From the NCBI RefSeq assembly GCF_036373705.1, contig NC_089858.1:32152249-32216248 (forward strand): a stretch of 64,000 bases of DNA, given 5' to 3'. The notes under the pieces were generated by a model, which saw nothing but the letters and a program-made list of their open reading frames with translations, had not been told where the DNA came from and made no database searches. Below, in pieces: positions 11,456 to 63,887 of this stretch. Within the stretch, counting starts at the first letter, position 1. Every line of letters begins with the position of its first letter. Source of the stretch: Amia ocellicauda. Lineage: Eukaryota > Chordata > Actinopteri > Amiiformes > Amiidae. The position numbers and the translations under genes were made by a program.

Positions 11456-13408
11456 GTAATCCCCCCATGGTGTCAAAATGCATAACATATATATACACTA
11501 TAAATATCAGTAGATGTTCACTTGAAGGTACTCCAACTACCAATGGATCAAATCTCTATCTTTAATAAATATTAGTTGCAATTTCATATAGTAGTTACAC
11601 TGATTTATATATAAAAAAATAAAAAGATCAGGGTTTATGGGAGGCACGCAGTCAGTGTGTTTAAATTCAGATGGCCCTGAAACGGTGCACTCCAGAACCT
11701 CATAAAAAAAAAAGTGGAAAAATACCATCAACAAGTCCCACGGGCCTATAGGAATAGTAAAGCTCATGGTAATTTGTTTTTTATAGTCCTAGCCATAAAT
11801 AACGGCAGCACAACACTGACATCCTGCTCTGCCCTAGATCACAAAGCGAGTTTCCATTGGTTTCTTGGAGTTTCCGACAATCGACTTCCAGGAAGTACAA
11901 AAACAGTCAATTCAAGGGGTCAGGTAAAAACAACTTGGCTCGCTCCTCAAGAAGAAGTGAAACAAGACTGTGGTTTGAAATCTTATGAATAAAAACACTT
12001 TTTGTGTATCAACTTAGGGAAACGGAACTGCTAAGCTGCATTTTCACAGGTTTGTAATAAAACAATGGGTCGCCTTTTGAACTTTAAGATGTAATTTAGT
12101 AGAAGTAGGTGAAAAGATGGCCAAGGGAAAGAGTTGACTGTATATGAATGTCATTTTAATCGTGGTCTCAGTGCCAGCTGGACCCCATTGTAAGAGACAA
12201 AGGGATCTGATGTTCTACCAGTTCTACCCCAGCTGAGGTTTTCTTGCTTATCGCTGGGGTCTAGATTTGAAAAGCCTTGGATAATCCTGAGCTGTTGGAG
12301 GAGATAGATACATTTACATTCCATGATGTCTTTTTATGAAGAGCAATACTTTCAGCCAAAATAACAGAAAACAAGGTTCCCAGTCAAAATTATACAGCTG
12401 GACTTTAAACCGTCCTGTTCTGACTAAGCAAGTCATTGAGAAACAGCTGTTGCTTGGATGTTTACAAAATGAAAAATATTTCACCTCTAGCAGCAAGTTC
12501 ACATTGCAATGAAAATGTTTCAATTCCCACACAACGTTGTGTGTGAAGCACAGTGCCATACTCCTCTTAATACATCAACTGCTGGGTTTAATTTTAATTA
12601 AAAAGTGCCATTTATTAGACTCTGCAGCACTCCTTTTCAAAATAAAACTCTAATCCACTTGCAGCACACTCACTTTATTTGCAGATTGTTGTTTTTCTCT
12701 TTATAACCAGTATTTCATTGAATGTAGAATGTCATACGGCCTTCCAGATGTCAATCTTTTGTACTTGGTACCTTGCTACTGGAATGCAATAAGATCATAT
12801 TGCTAATAACCACCGATAACATCAAACAGAAGTAGCTGAAATGTTTTATATGCATGTATACCTACTTCCTCAGTGTTTTACAGACAGCTTCTAAAAAAAA
12901 CAAGGAGAGAAGTAGATAACCTACGTGTTCACAGAAAACGTAATTTTGGTTGACTTTCCAAAACCGTGAAACTGTGACCTTATGAAATGAGTGTGAAGCA
13001 AAAGCACACTCTGCTAACAAAACATTATTAATATCAAGCAGAGAACAAATACACTTACTGAATCAATACAACCTTGAACATTTGTTACGGACTCTCCCTG
13101 AAGATTCCATTGGATTTAAATTTAATCAAAGATGAACATGGTAGAGAATGTTTCTATAAGCTTATTGCATTCCAGGGTCAAAATATGGCAAGTTTAAAGG
13201 ATACTGTAAAACCGCTAGAATGAGGCAGCTCCACGTTAAGGCATTTGGAAAGTCAATGCTCTCTAAACCTGGGTTGGGATCCCACTAGATGAGATCCAGA
13301 AGTGATCCTGTACACCAACCATCAGCTAAAATCCATTCTGAAGTCCATTCCATTGCCCAGCAGTGTGGAGGGATGTGGCTGGCAATTTGTCTCAGAGGAG
13401 CCTGTGGT

Positions 13409-36347
<22,939 letters not shown>

Positions 36348-37188
36348 TCTCCCGGTGCTGCTCCGCTTGTCACGTCGCTCCTGTCTTCCCAGAGACCGTT
36401 CACAAGCAACGCGAAACACACTCAATGTCACAGTGTAGGTACGGGGTAAGTGTGGTGGCTCACCCATCATTTGCCTGATTCAATATACTTGACAACATTG
36501 GCTCAACTTACTTTTTCACGTTTGTATTTATATGCTGACATTATTTTCTACTTGAAGAATATGTTTTATTCATGTTTAAAATACGTAGTTATTTTTTTAA
36601 AATATATTTACATATCTCCCTTTTGTATGCGCACGGAAGCCACCCCGGGGTCCTTGAGGAAGGACCCTGACCCGTCTCTGTAATATGTCCGGAAGAAACA
36701 ATAGCGCACTGATGAAACCTACGTGTAATCTGTCTCACCCGACCACACATGCATGTTTGTAGATTATTTTCGCACTCATTTTACCAGGGATTTGCACCTA
36801 TTGCGTCTATTAGGGAGATTGAAACTAGCTGGTGACGTTCAGATTGTTTAACCTCCTAATGTCATTACTTTGTCTGATTACATTTCAGTATCAGCACGTT
36901 TTTAACTATCGGAATCCCTGAGATATTATACCTGTCATTGGTTAATATTGTGTACTGCCTTATTTTCAGAAATATATATTTTATAAGTATTAATTATATT
37001 CACGGGTCATTTTAATCAGACGCTACACATTTTGGTGTGACCAGCAGATGGCGTACGTCTCTGTTAATAATAAGTACTGTACCCAACCTAAAAATATACC
37101 ATAGTCACAATCACCATATTTCAGACAATGTTTCACTGTATTATCTGAATACAAATAATTGACAAAACACTTGTTTGGCATTAGGATT
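36348..37188 (-). promoter_or_regulatory. afg3l1 5'UTR/promoter region and gap to def8 3' end
   Basis: This is the only stretch between the afg3l1 start codon and the putative def8 polyadenylation site. CpG dinucleotides and GC content are raised at 36210-36420. ETS-like GGAAG motifs lie near 36634 and 36690. No TATA box is placed convincingly. An in-frame ATG lies upstream at 36468-36470. The transcription start is not known, and the rest is AT-rich. Confidence 0.4.
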
Positions 37189-37194
37189 TTTATT
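37189..37194 (-). terminator. Putative polyadenylation signal of def8
   Basis: It reads AATAAA on the minus strand (gcatgaataaaaatcc). It would give a 3'UTR of about 1.8 kb from the stop at 38977 and places the def8 end about 0.8 kb from the afg3l1 start codon. Not verified by transcripts. Confidence 0.4.
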
Positions 37195-38976
37195 CATGCA
37201 TAATGACTTGTATATGACTCATTACTCTTAGATAATTTCTATATTTTTGGTACTACAGAAAATATACAATGATTCATAATGACACAAAAGGCAACTTAAA
37301 ACCAAGGCTGTTACAGGGATTACACCCAAGAAATGTATGTTTAAGAGGGAAGTCCATGCACTAAATTATTTTAAAACAAATAATTATAAAGTGATTAAGT
37401 AGTATGCCTTGTGTCTTTTGTATTAAGACTTGGCAATGTTAGTGCACACTTTACATTTTCATTCCCAAAGTGTGGTGTGCTTATTCTTTGTACTTGGAGA
37501 AAGGAAAGTGAATACAAAACTTTCAACTTTCACTTAGGTATGTTTAACAGCAGTAATTATATACAGAGAGATTATGTGTTTTGTTTATTGTTGATGTTTT
37601 TACAGACTACATCCAAAATTAATTTTAGTTCTTATAGAAGGGTTCTTCAAATAAGGCCCAGGAAAGCTAGTGTCTTCTGGTTTTCATTCCAAACAAGGGC
37701 TCAGTTCTGTAATTGAACCACTTATTGATTTAATTAATCATAATTAACAAGATCTCTTCCTACTGGCTTAAGTCACCTACAACCTAATGGATTTTTCAGG
37801 TCCAGAGATGGAAATCCTGCTCTACACTGCATTACAATATTTGTTTATGAAAATTTGTATAACAGCTTCTAAGATCTATACTGTTGTTCTGATTATATAG
37901 CATACAGTTTAATGAATGCACTGTATATTTTTCTAAACATTTGCCTTCCCACATTTAATAATTTCCTTTAAGTCTTTGAGATATGATATACTGTTTCCCA
38001 GAGTTCTGTTAATAAGACAATGAGAATTTCCACCCATGATGCCATCACTGATATTAAAAGTTAATACAAATTGTAACCATGTACCATGGTGTACGGTATG
38101 ATACAACTCCCACACACAATTAGTAAAATGTATGCAAAATTGGTAAATCAGCTGATGGTATAAAAAAAGTTTGCTGCTCATTTGTAGAATTTAAGAATTT
38201 AATTAGCAGCATTTTAAGAAATGGTTTGTTCTTCACGAGTTCTAAAAAAAAAAGGATATTAACAATTCTAGATTGTTTTCATGCATTTAAATTTTTTTTT
38301 TACTTATTGTAAACATAACTTTACTCAAGAAAACCATCACTGTGGTTTAAACCTCCTCTGTAGTTGCATACCAAGAAACAAGGATTTAAATTACTGTGAA
38401 TTCAATAGTGTGAATAACAAGAGACAGGAGTAGTGAATGGCAGTTAAATCTTTTAGATTCATTGGCGAGTTACACCTGTTTTCCTCGATGTAAACAGGTT
38501 GTGTTTTTTACAGCAGTCACACTAATCTCCTGTGTGGGCTGCTCTGTAGAGATCTGCTCAGGCAGGGTGTTTACAGGTTTCCACTGGAATTTCAGTTTAG
38601 GATACAGCTGAAGTGAAGGTAGGATGTCTTTGATTAGTGCTCAGGTTTCCTTCAGTGCACAGTGTGGACTCAAATTACCAGTTAGTGTCCCATTTTCTCT
38701 TCCTTGTAAGTCCATCAACATTCCAAGAGAAACAGCTGATCTGCTATGTGCTCTGAAACTGTTAGCAGACCCAATGTCTGAAGAGAAGGTGGTGGAATCA
38801 AAACAATATGAGAATTAAAAAGGTTCAGGTTGTTGAGAGCCAGTGTGTGTCGTAATGCCACCTCTTGCTAAAAGTGCGGGATAAACCTCAAATCAGGACC
38901 ATACAGAGTTCATAAACTGAGGGTGTCAGAAAGAAGTATGGACACAGAATGCAGGCCACAGGGAGGGGGTCAAAGA

Positions 38977-51590
<12,614 letters not shown>

Positions 51591-51800
51591 ATGACGGTGC
51601 AGACCTACCTCACCCCCCGCACATCCAGCCCGGCAGCGCTGCGGTTCGGGGGGAAACAGTGTCTCCGGGGCGGATCCGTGCGGGTAAACGCGGGTGAACG
51701 ACACTATATTTCGGTCCCAGGCATCGAAGACACAACCGTGTGGCTGGCGCTTCTATGGTGCAGGCTGCGTTATTATAGCATTATTTGTGTAGTGCTGGCC
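51591..51800 (-). promoter_or_regulatory. Putative def8 promoter and non-coding first exon
   Basis: GC and CpG content are locally high (51620-51730) in an otherwise AT-rich area. It lies upstream of the def8 coding start on its strand and contains plausible minus-strand splice donors. No TATA box was recognised. The transcription start is not determined. Confidence 0.35.
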
Positions 51801-53103
51801 TCTACTGTCCGGCTGATAAAAGTGAAAGTGCGCGGTGATGGTGACTTTGAATCGGCTTGACAAAAACAACCGCAACAATTGTAACATCAGTTCCTTGAAT
51901 ATGGCCAGTCTGTAGCGCTGCATGCCATGACAGCTCTCTGGGGGACTCATGTCGTGCTTAATTCATTTCACTTTGATGTGACCTTGTCATCGCCCAATAA
52001 GTATATGTTTTACATCCAAAAGTGTATTCATGTCGACGCTTAATTTATACAGTGGTGTATTTAATGTGTTTTGAACTGAAACAATCAAATGCATCCTCAT
52101 ATAGATGCACCCAAATATCACTATAGGAAAAATGCTGTATGCGACAACTATCTGTACTGTACATGTCTAATACTAGTCTGACGTAATCCATAGGAACGAT
52201 ACATAATACAAAAAAAAAAGACAGCTAAAGGTGTTTTATGCATTAAAAATAGCTACACTGAAAGTCTTACATTCAAGGATGTCAAAGTACAGACACTACT
52301 AAATTATGTATTAACTAATACATTCAGTGATTAACAGTCCCAGTATATAATTTCAACTGACTTCAATCCAGTACATTTTACAGTAAATCCATTCAAGACA
52401 TATTACAGGACTTCCTAGTGGCATAAGGTATTTGATCCCAACTTAAAGGAGACAAGAAAGCCTGTGCCTCTGGGAACCAGGACAACACAGCAAGGCATTT
52501 CCACACTGCTTCCCATGAGACTCCCACATTCAAACTGCTCTTGGAAAAACGCCAGGCTCGCTTGTAATGCCTTAATTAAGATCCTTTACGTTTACCTGCA
52601 TTAAAAATAAGCCCACAGACACGGGAGTGCTACTGCAGAGACAGACTGCTGATGATTGACCCTTTCTGTATGACTGCGAATTGAAGTCATGTGTTTATGG
52701 CTGCCAGTGTCAGAGCTGTCAGAGTCTCCCCCCCACTGAGTCGGAGGAGGTGGTAGGAGATACGCAGTCGCCTCATGTCCTTTGTGGTTGTAGCAGGTGC
52801 AGACTCTTCTCTCTCTGCAGGATCATTAATAACCCGGCCCCTGAGGAGTATCAGATACTTCCTCTATGAGCATCATCGTGGCCAGTACTAGTGTGGCACT
52901 GGGTGTACTATTGAGATTTTTCATTAATGATAGTGTAGAAGCCATCCATTTTGTGTATTGTTTTTGCAAGCACGTTTTCATATGCAGAAGCAAATTTAAA
53001 AATGTATTACAGTGGTTTTATCCCTTTTCTTATTGTCCCATGGCTGGCTTCAAAACAAGTGATCCACTGCTGTGATCCAAACAAAACGTCCAAACCAAGC
53101 CTC

Positions 53104-53204
53104 GGGAGGGGGAAAGGGAGATGGGGAGAGGGAGAGAGCCAGAAAGAGAAGGGGAGGGGGAGAGGGAGTGAGAAAGGGAGAGAGGAAGGGAGAGAGTGGG
53201 AAAT
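53104..53204. repeat. Polypurine/polypyrimidine tract of about 100 bp
   Basis: The + strand is almost entirely G and A over about 100 bases (GGGAGA-type imperfect repeats), broken only by a few C or T. Such tracts can adopt triplex DNA in vitro; no function is implied by sequence alone. Confidence 0.9.
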
Positions 53205-53289
53205 GAACCAGTAACTGAACTGTTTTTACAGACTGTGACATAGACTAAGGGGTACAATGTGGACTGGTTGCTGTGTGTCTTTGTTTGTC

Positions 53290-53490
53290 TGTTTAATTGT
53301 GTTATATGCAGAGAGGGGGCCGTTAGAAGTTTAGTTAGGCTCCAGAGGGGATAGGGGTTTGTTTGGTTTTCATTTGATGCACCCCCTGCACTGTACATAT
53401 AAAACATCGCCTCAATTTGCACCATATCACTGCTTGTGTGTGACTGTTTCCCTAGACCCCACATAATAATTGAGCCCAGCACCACACAGA
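53290..53490 (+). repeat. LTR-like dispersed repeat, copy B (see 11255-11455)
   Basis: Matched landmarks with copy A in the same order and orientation: gtttagttaggctccagagg, gtttggttttcatttgatgc, ctgcactgtacatataaaac, actgcttgtgtgtgactg, ttccctagac and gagcccagcac. The two copies are clearly diverged. No open frame. Confidence 0.5.
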
Positions 53491-55641
53491 GCTATGCACA
53501 TTTCCATACAGAATCAGGTTTTTGACTACAAGAGGAAGGACAGCTTGTGACTGAGACTCACAGCCTGTGAGTTGTGTAGAAGACTCATCTCGGTGCGTCT
53601 CACATTGTGCAAATTATGTTTTTAAAGATACTCACCCAGACAGCCTGCTCATTGATTTTGTCTCCTCTCTCCAGTGCCTCTCCTCCTTTGTTGGTGCACT
53701 CTCGATGGCCTCCAGCTGTGGCTTTCTCATCGTGTGCAAAAAAACAAAGCAGCTTTGGGCTCATATTGCACAAGTGCCCTCACAGCAGTTGCTAAATTGC
53801 ACCATGCTTATGTTGCACTAATCCATGCAAAACTGTCGTTTTATTAGAGGAAATGGGTGTGCACTACAACTCAGGGGCAATTATATGTGTGCTAAAACCT
53901 GTCGCTGTGCATTAGTGGGTAAATTATGCATGAACAACATTTATAAAACAAAGTGAAGAGGCTATTACCCCATTACATCAGCCCCTGGACTGCTCACACA
54001 CACTTTTAAAGAAGACCAATCTAATGTGCTTTTCAGTAATTTTGCCCAGCAGTGATTTTGCCCAAGAGATGCTGTTACTGTTCTGCACATCCATTGACTT
54101 TTTCCTGACTGAATCCATTGCCTCTTCTATCTGGGAGGCCTCTGTCCAACTCCACAGTCTGTTAGGGTGTATTTCAATCATTTCAAATTCTTGTACAAAA
54201 ACACAAATCATCATTCTGCTCTTAAAGTATCTGTACTGTACTTTACTGTACTGAAAATATCAGTCTAAACCATGGTTCAGCACCAATCTGCTCTTTTATT
54301 CAGTTTAATGGCAAGCAAAGTGCTGTGGCCAGTCTGTCTTGAATGATTTTAAAATCAGGGCAGGTGAAATGCTGATTGGCTAGAACACGATCAATGTGTG
54401 AGAATTCTGGTATTGATCAGCAATTATATTGAACGTATCTAAATTAATGTATTTTGGCTTACTCAGGGCCTGTGTGTATCTACCTTTTCTTCTGTGTCTT
54501 GAGAAGACACTCCGTTCTCAAAACATTTGATTTCCCTGCCTTGACACTTTCAGGGGATGAGGTAAAAATAGCTATATTAATAACAAACCTTCCTGATGTT
54601 TCTGAGAATCGTCCACAAGGTCACAGCAGCGGTGAGGTGGAATTGTAGTAAAGTGTATGACATATTTACATATTAGCTATATTGTTGATTATTCGCTATC
54701 CAATATTATCTATTACACTTACACTTAAAATAAATGTTTGCTGTAAGTGCTGCTAAAAATGTATACTTTGTTTAGAGGTATTTTACCAGGGCTGTGAGAA
54801 ATACAGATTCCCCCACCCAGTTGATCTTTAGGAGCTGAAGAACACTCCAGGACCATAAGAACATATACTGCTCAGGCCTCTGTAGCCCCCTGCTCTCTCT
54901 GGAAAGACAGAAGGTATATTTCCACACACAATCATGAGCAAGTTCATATTTGTATGCCCTTTCTTGGCGACCTTCATCCTTACAATGAATTTAACAATCA
55001 ACCCCATTTCTCTCCATTGAAAATGTTTTGGTCCAGGATCCGCTGTAACTGACCTACAGTAGCCGATCTGTGCTGTGTTTTCATGCTATTAACTATTAAA
55101 CTATTAAAATAAAATGTACATCCTGTTAAACGTGCACCATTAGCATTAAGTCTATGAAAGGGATGACATTGATACATAAGAGGTATAGGAATGGAAATGC
55201 TGCTCTATGATTGGCTGCCTTCTTGTATGTGATTTATAATGTCTGGTAAATGGTGCAGTGTTATGCGTTTCTCATTCAAAAATCCTCTCTAGTGTTATCC
55301 ACTCTACAACTTCCCATTTTTCAAAGAACCGCACATGTAATTACAACAGTAAGTGTTGACTATAGACCAATACAGAAATTCACTTTATGTACACTTTCTG
55401 TACCACCCCCTTTATAAAGCCAACCCCACAGATTGCAATGCCTTCCAGTGGTATAGTATAATGAGGGAGGTTTCTATTAAAATTAAGAACTAGAAGGTTT
55501 TTGATCAGAAATATGCAGTGCAAATACTGCTAGTAACAATTTTGTGCGACCGTGTCAAGTTATATTTCAAAGAAGATGAGAAACATGAAATTGTAATATA
55601 AGATATACCAGAACAACACAAGTTCGTTTGACAGCAATACA

Positions 55642-55647
55642 TTTATT
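55642..55647 (-). terminator. Putative polyadenylation signal of tubb3
   Basis: It reads AATAAA on the minus strand (attgaataaatgtattgc), about 430 nt after the stop codon at 56075. This gives a 3'UTR of about 450 nt. Confidence 0.6.
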
Positions 55648-56074
55648 CAATATTCCCCCCCAGAAAATTGGCAAAACCAGTACAAAATAAAACAATTAGG
55701 CTGAAGGTCAGGGGAGTAGTGGGGAATTCACATTATTAAAATAAAGGAATTGAGAATTGCTAAAATGTAACTGTTGCGATTTAAATATGTTCCTTTGTTT
55801 GCACATTAGTATCAAATGTTAACTTGGGAAGGTATATATAGATTTTTTTTTCTTTCATGTACTATTTTGTTAGCAGGTTATGAAATATCAATAACAAGCA
55901 ATGATATAGTCAGTGGACTAAGACTGACACTAAGAGTTAGCAGAGACTAACACCGGGGGGGGGTGGCGGGGGGGTGGGGATAGGCACATCGCATCCTGCA
56001 TGGAGAATGGAGAGAGAGGTTGCCAAGCTCTTGGCATTTTTTTTTTGCGTTTGTTCGATTTTTGGTGGAAATGT

Positions 56075-59451
<3,377 letters not shown>

Positions 59452-60744
59452 CTGCAATGACACACCACACACACTGAGGATAATGCTGACATGGCGGTTT
59501 AAAAAGGTACAACTCTGGGGCAAAGGACTGCAGCATATCTGGACTATGGAAGAAAGCTTTTGAGACGGAGTGTTCTATTATAATAAATTCTAGCAGCACA
59601 GAAAAAGCCTTGCAGCAGAAGCATGTCTACCAGGACAGCAAGGTCTCCTTCAACAAGAAGCATGACCTTCAAATGAGAATTATACCTAAGGCTGCCTTGG
59701 GTTCTTTCAATTCCTTGTTGACATTTTAAGAATTTATTTCATTTTGTGTCATCACCTCTCTATAATGGAAAGATCTCTGCGGAAGACAAATCCATTACAA
59801 AGCATAACAAGTCTAGTTTCAAAACATTCAAATGAAATGGGTCAGCATGAGCAGTGGGCAGTCCACACAACACCAGTTTGAAAGAGTCTGAGGATTCCCA
59901 AAAGGGAGATGCATTGGCAGAGGCTGCTTTTCTATCAGGGAAAGCTAGCTCAGTCCAGCTCGCGTTCCTGTAGGTCTGTTGTTTGTGCTGTTGTCTCACA
60001 GTGTGAAAGGAAGCGGATGCCTGGGCAGCACACATTTCGTAGGACACGTGGTAGCTGCCTACATCCCTTCTGTGTCAAGCAGAGACATAGTGGTAAACAG
60101 CACTGACAAACAACAGGCAAACGGCCAAATTGGAAGAGTATATAAGAAAAAGTAATCTGACATCCATTATGTTTTTGAAATACCAAATATGGACTCTACC
60201 TTCTCATTGTGATGGGAAACCTGTATGTGCTCTTGCACTGTGAATTATTACTACAAGTATGAGGTTGCCAGGCTTTATAGCATTGTGCTTTACTATAGCA
60301 ATAGTTTTCCTGTCTGCTTTTCAACTCCAACAATATGCTCCTCAATGGCTCTTTCATGTCGTTTCTGGCATGATGTAATGAAGAAAAGCTTGTCTGACTT
60401 AGTTTGCTTGACATTGTCTGAAAAACCAGGTTGCTTTTCTTGTGCCCAGAACAGGGGAAATTAATGAAACTTTGGAATCCATCTGTGACTAAGTTGTGAA
60501 GCTGTGCATCTAACTGTACTTTGAACCTCTTCACCGCGCAACGAGGGCTGGCGTTTTTGGTTTTCACAAAGCCCTTTCAGCACAGCAGGGGAAAAACGTG
60601 TCACACAAGCTCCGCAGGATGACATCTTTCCAAGCATGTTTATTAGGAAGAGCACAAGACCGCAACTCATACCTCAGATTCCTGATTAAATACAGGAGGA
60701 CAATCAGATGGTTTAAAAGAAGCATTTGAGTAGTGAATATATTT

Positions 60745-60791
60745 ATCAGCAGGATAAGCGGTTTTGAAAATGGATGGATGGATGGATGGAT
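60745..60791 (+). repeat. LINE-type 3' tail with (TGGA)n
   Basis: The sequence caggataagcggttttgaaa followed by atggatggatggatggatgga is a very common 3' end of L2/CR1-clade LINEs in fish. Only the tail is present. Family placement is from general knowledge. Confidence 0.6.
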
Positions 60792-63368
60792 ATTTATCAG
60801 CATTATGAGCTATTTTCAGATTAGTAATGCAAGTCATTTGATGTAAGTTTAACTGTTATAACTTCCCTCCAAGGACACGCAATTTAACAGACAGGGAAGT
60901 TAGAATGGGAGCTCTGATTAATTCCCATTGGCATCTCCGTCCCTTAAGTGAATTAGTGCACATTATGAGCTGCTGCCTTTTTTTTTTTTTTTTTTTTAGA
61001 ATAGCAACAACTACAACAACAGCAACAAAATAGAAGGTATCAGACTGAAATAAAGGACATAGCTGTAAACCACTGTAATGACTCAACACCTCTTACTGAA
61101 TCTCCTCTCTCAGTCAATCTGATTGCAAATTCAATTTCTAAGAATGATGTCACCTGAAAGCTTAAATGTGTGCTTAAAAAAATATATATATATTCATTTT
61201 ATAATTACCAAGCTAACCCAAATCGGTATTAAAATTGGTAACCTAAGAATCATGGCTTCTTCCAAGCCCAGACAATGCCCAGACAGAGCTCCCCTACTCT
61301 CCTACTCCTCCCACCTCCCATCTCTTTCTCCGAGTCCTGTAGCAAGTCTAGCTTCTGTACAGTTGCACAAAGACCTCCCATTCAACACCCACCCCCCTTC
61401 CCTCCGCACTCCCCCCCGCCCCCAGGGAATGCGGTCAGTGTTATCCAGAATGCTAATTGCCAGGCCTTCTGCCTCTCCACTCGAACACAGATGTCTTTCT
61501 GACATCTAAATTGGTAATTACCCCTTTTTTGCAGCTCTCGTTCTTTACATGGAGCAGGTGCCCCTTTGGAAAAATAGTTTTTTTTTGTGTGTGTGTCCAC
61601 TGAAATCACATTTCAGGAAGCTAAGCTTGCTCTCTATATCCTGGCATCTTTATCTCTAGCCCCAATTCCCTCACACCTCCCCCTACCTACTCCCAACATA
61701 ATCCCCAATCCTTTCACACATTATTACTGAAAAGGTGATAAATCTCAAACTTCAGTTCCCCCAGATTAGCCTACTAGAGCATGGGGGGGGGTCAGCTGGT
61801 AAATGACTGAAGTAGCAGATGTAGACTGATTTCCAGGCACAGGCTGTTAGACAGCATGATGTCACCACATGATATCAGCCCCTTTAGGGAAAGCGACGGT
61901 GCTGATATAATCAAATAATTTTCACCACCCTAGCTAAAATCATATATAGTAATACTTGTCATAATGGGAGGTCTAGTACAGAACACTAAATTCATTCCAG
62001 GTAAATACAGATTCATATATGAGCATTGTTGGGTTGATTAACTTTCAGTGTGCCAATTTAAGGTGCATTTTTCAGCTTTTTAAAATGTGTTGTGTATTGT
62101 CCTGACTATCTATGTCACTGTGTTACATGTATATTCTGTTCACCCCTGAAAGGACTGAAAGAATAACTCTTATGTGTTAATAATGCTTGTTTTTGTGTGT
62201 TTGTTTGGTCCATGCTCTGTGTCGTTACAATGATCAAGCACAATTACAGGCTTCTGATGCCGCCCCTGGCAAGAGACACTGTGCCACCCACTAAGCTTAA
62301 GGACAAAAGAACAAGACCTGTCGCTGCAGAACACAGGGGTCACATGGAGTCTACAAACAAAGCAAAGCATACGACTTGGATATCAGATTTGCATAACAAA
62401 ATGGTTCTATCTGATTTGCTCTACCAAAGATTTTGACTATTGAAACAAATGCTGACATTATTTTTTTCCTGTGCAGAATCAAAAGCTGACTAGCCCTATT
62501 ATACCGTTCATGGAGTATATTTTACAATTTGAATCAGCTTATGTTTTAAGACACTGCGTGAACTTCTTTGGAGTGAAGTTCCTATATCTTTCCAAATTGA
62601 AGGCGATTTCAACAATACCTTGCCACAGAGCCTGGTGTCATAAGCATAGCCAGTATTTAGCACATCAATTATACACCATTTCCATTTGCTCATAATCTTG
62701 ATGATTAAATGGTCTAAAAAAGTCACACTGCTTCCACAGATCTTGACTACTATCTATCACTGCTGAAGACTGACAACATCAGCATCTACTTAGAGGCCAT
62801 TATTAAGGGGCTTCATGTTGAATCATCCAATATCCTTTTAAACATCTTCTATAGGCTGATTAAATGCAGCATCTAGGCAGCATCTATCACACTTTATTTT
62901 GAGTAACCCATGCGGTGTTGGTGGATTAATAGCACAGGATGACTGTCCACTAGAATATTAAATATTACCTCTATTTGCCCTAAATTACAGATCCTTTACC
63001 TGCTACAGAATAAGAATATAGGCGTTCACTATCATTCTCTGCATACTGACTCCTGAATTTGAATCCTAGCTAGTAGCAGAGGTTTAATACCAGTGTCAGG
63101 GAAGCTGGAGAACAAAGATGCAGATCTGCTACAACATGGTAATAATATGAACAAATGAATAGACAGGTCGGACAGCAGGCCACAAAATGACAAAATGTAT
63201 ATTCCCCAGACTGCATGCATCACATTATAGTGCAACGTGGGTGTATAGAGCAGGAGCCAGACGAAGAGGAAGGGAAAGACACACACACAAAGCAGTTACA
63301 AGATTTGCAATTGGAAAAGATGGGCAGACCCCAAACAGAATATGAAATCCCTTCTTTACCTTATGCGA

Positions 63369-63420
63369 AAATGTATTCATCCACCCACGGTCCACGGTCC
63401 GTGGGTGGATGAATACATTT
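63369..63420. repeat. Perfect inverted repeat: two 22-bp arms, 8-bp spacer
   Basis: Arm 63369-63390 and arm 63399-63420 are exact reverse complements. Allowing one mismatch at 63368, three more bases pair (gcg at 63365-63367). The spacer is tccacggt. It lies at the left edge of the GC-rich zone upstream of the tubb3 coding exons. Confidence 0.95.
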
Positions 63421-63879
63421 CCGCGGATTGCCCAGTCATCACGCAGTGCGGAGTTAAAGTGAGCCGTGCACAGAGCCGGGCCTGTCCGCAGCTCGGCCGG
63501 CCGCCTGTGGGGATGTGATGGGATTATTTCACACTCCCAAATCCGCCAGCGTTTGCGCTGCAGAAGTGCTCCCTTCCCTTTGTTCAATCCGCTGCAGTCT
63601 GAGGGTGTGGCAGATTGGGCAGGGGGGGGGGGCAGAAAGAGAAGCACTGCAGCAGGATTTGCCTTTAAACCCATCCAATTGGTGCACCTCCATTGTGTCT
63701 TATTTTACTATTACATGCGTCAAAGCAAAATCAACCTGTTAAGCCCCTCTTCTCCTCTGCAAAGCGTTCACTGAACTTCCACCCCAAAGAGAAGGATCAG
63801 TTTACACGCACTTTCACGGGGAGCTATTGCCAGGAAAAGCTCAGCTCCCTATTGTGCGTTTAAATCACCCCCTGTCCAG

Positions 63880-63887
63880 TTTATATA
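63880..63887 (-). promoter_or_regulatory. TATA-box-like element
   Basis: The minus strand reads TATATAAA, a strong TATA-box match, in GC-rich surroundings about 4.4 kb upstream of tubb3 exon 2. On the + strand it reads TTATATAG, about 95 bp before an ATG in good context (63980, aaaATGGac, first residues MDIQQQP up to the window end). Either strand could be the transcribed one; no gene is assigned. Confidence 0.25.

Larger units (their letters stand above)
51801..55641. other. Intergenic region between def8 and tubb3
   Basis: No coding exon was recognised on either strand. It holds a polypurine tract (53104-53204) and an LTR-like repeat (53290-53490). The rest is AT-rich, non-repetitive DNA in which I see nothing assignable. 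Confidence 0.5.
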
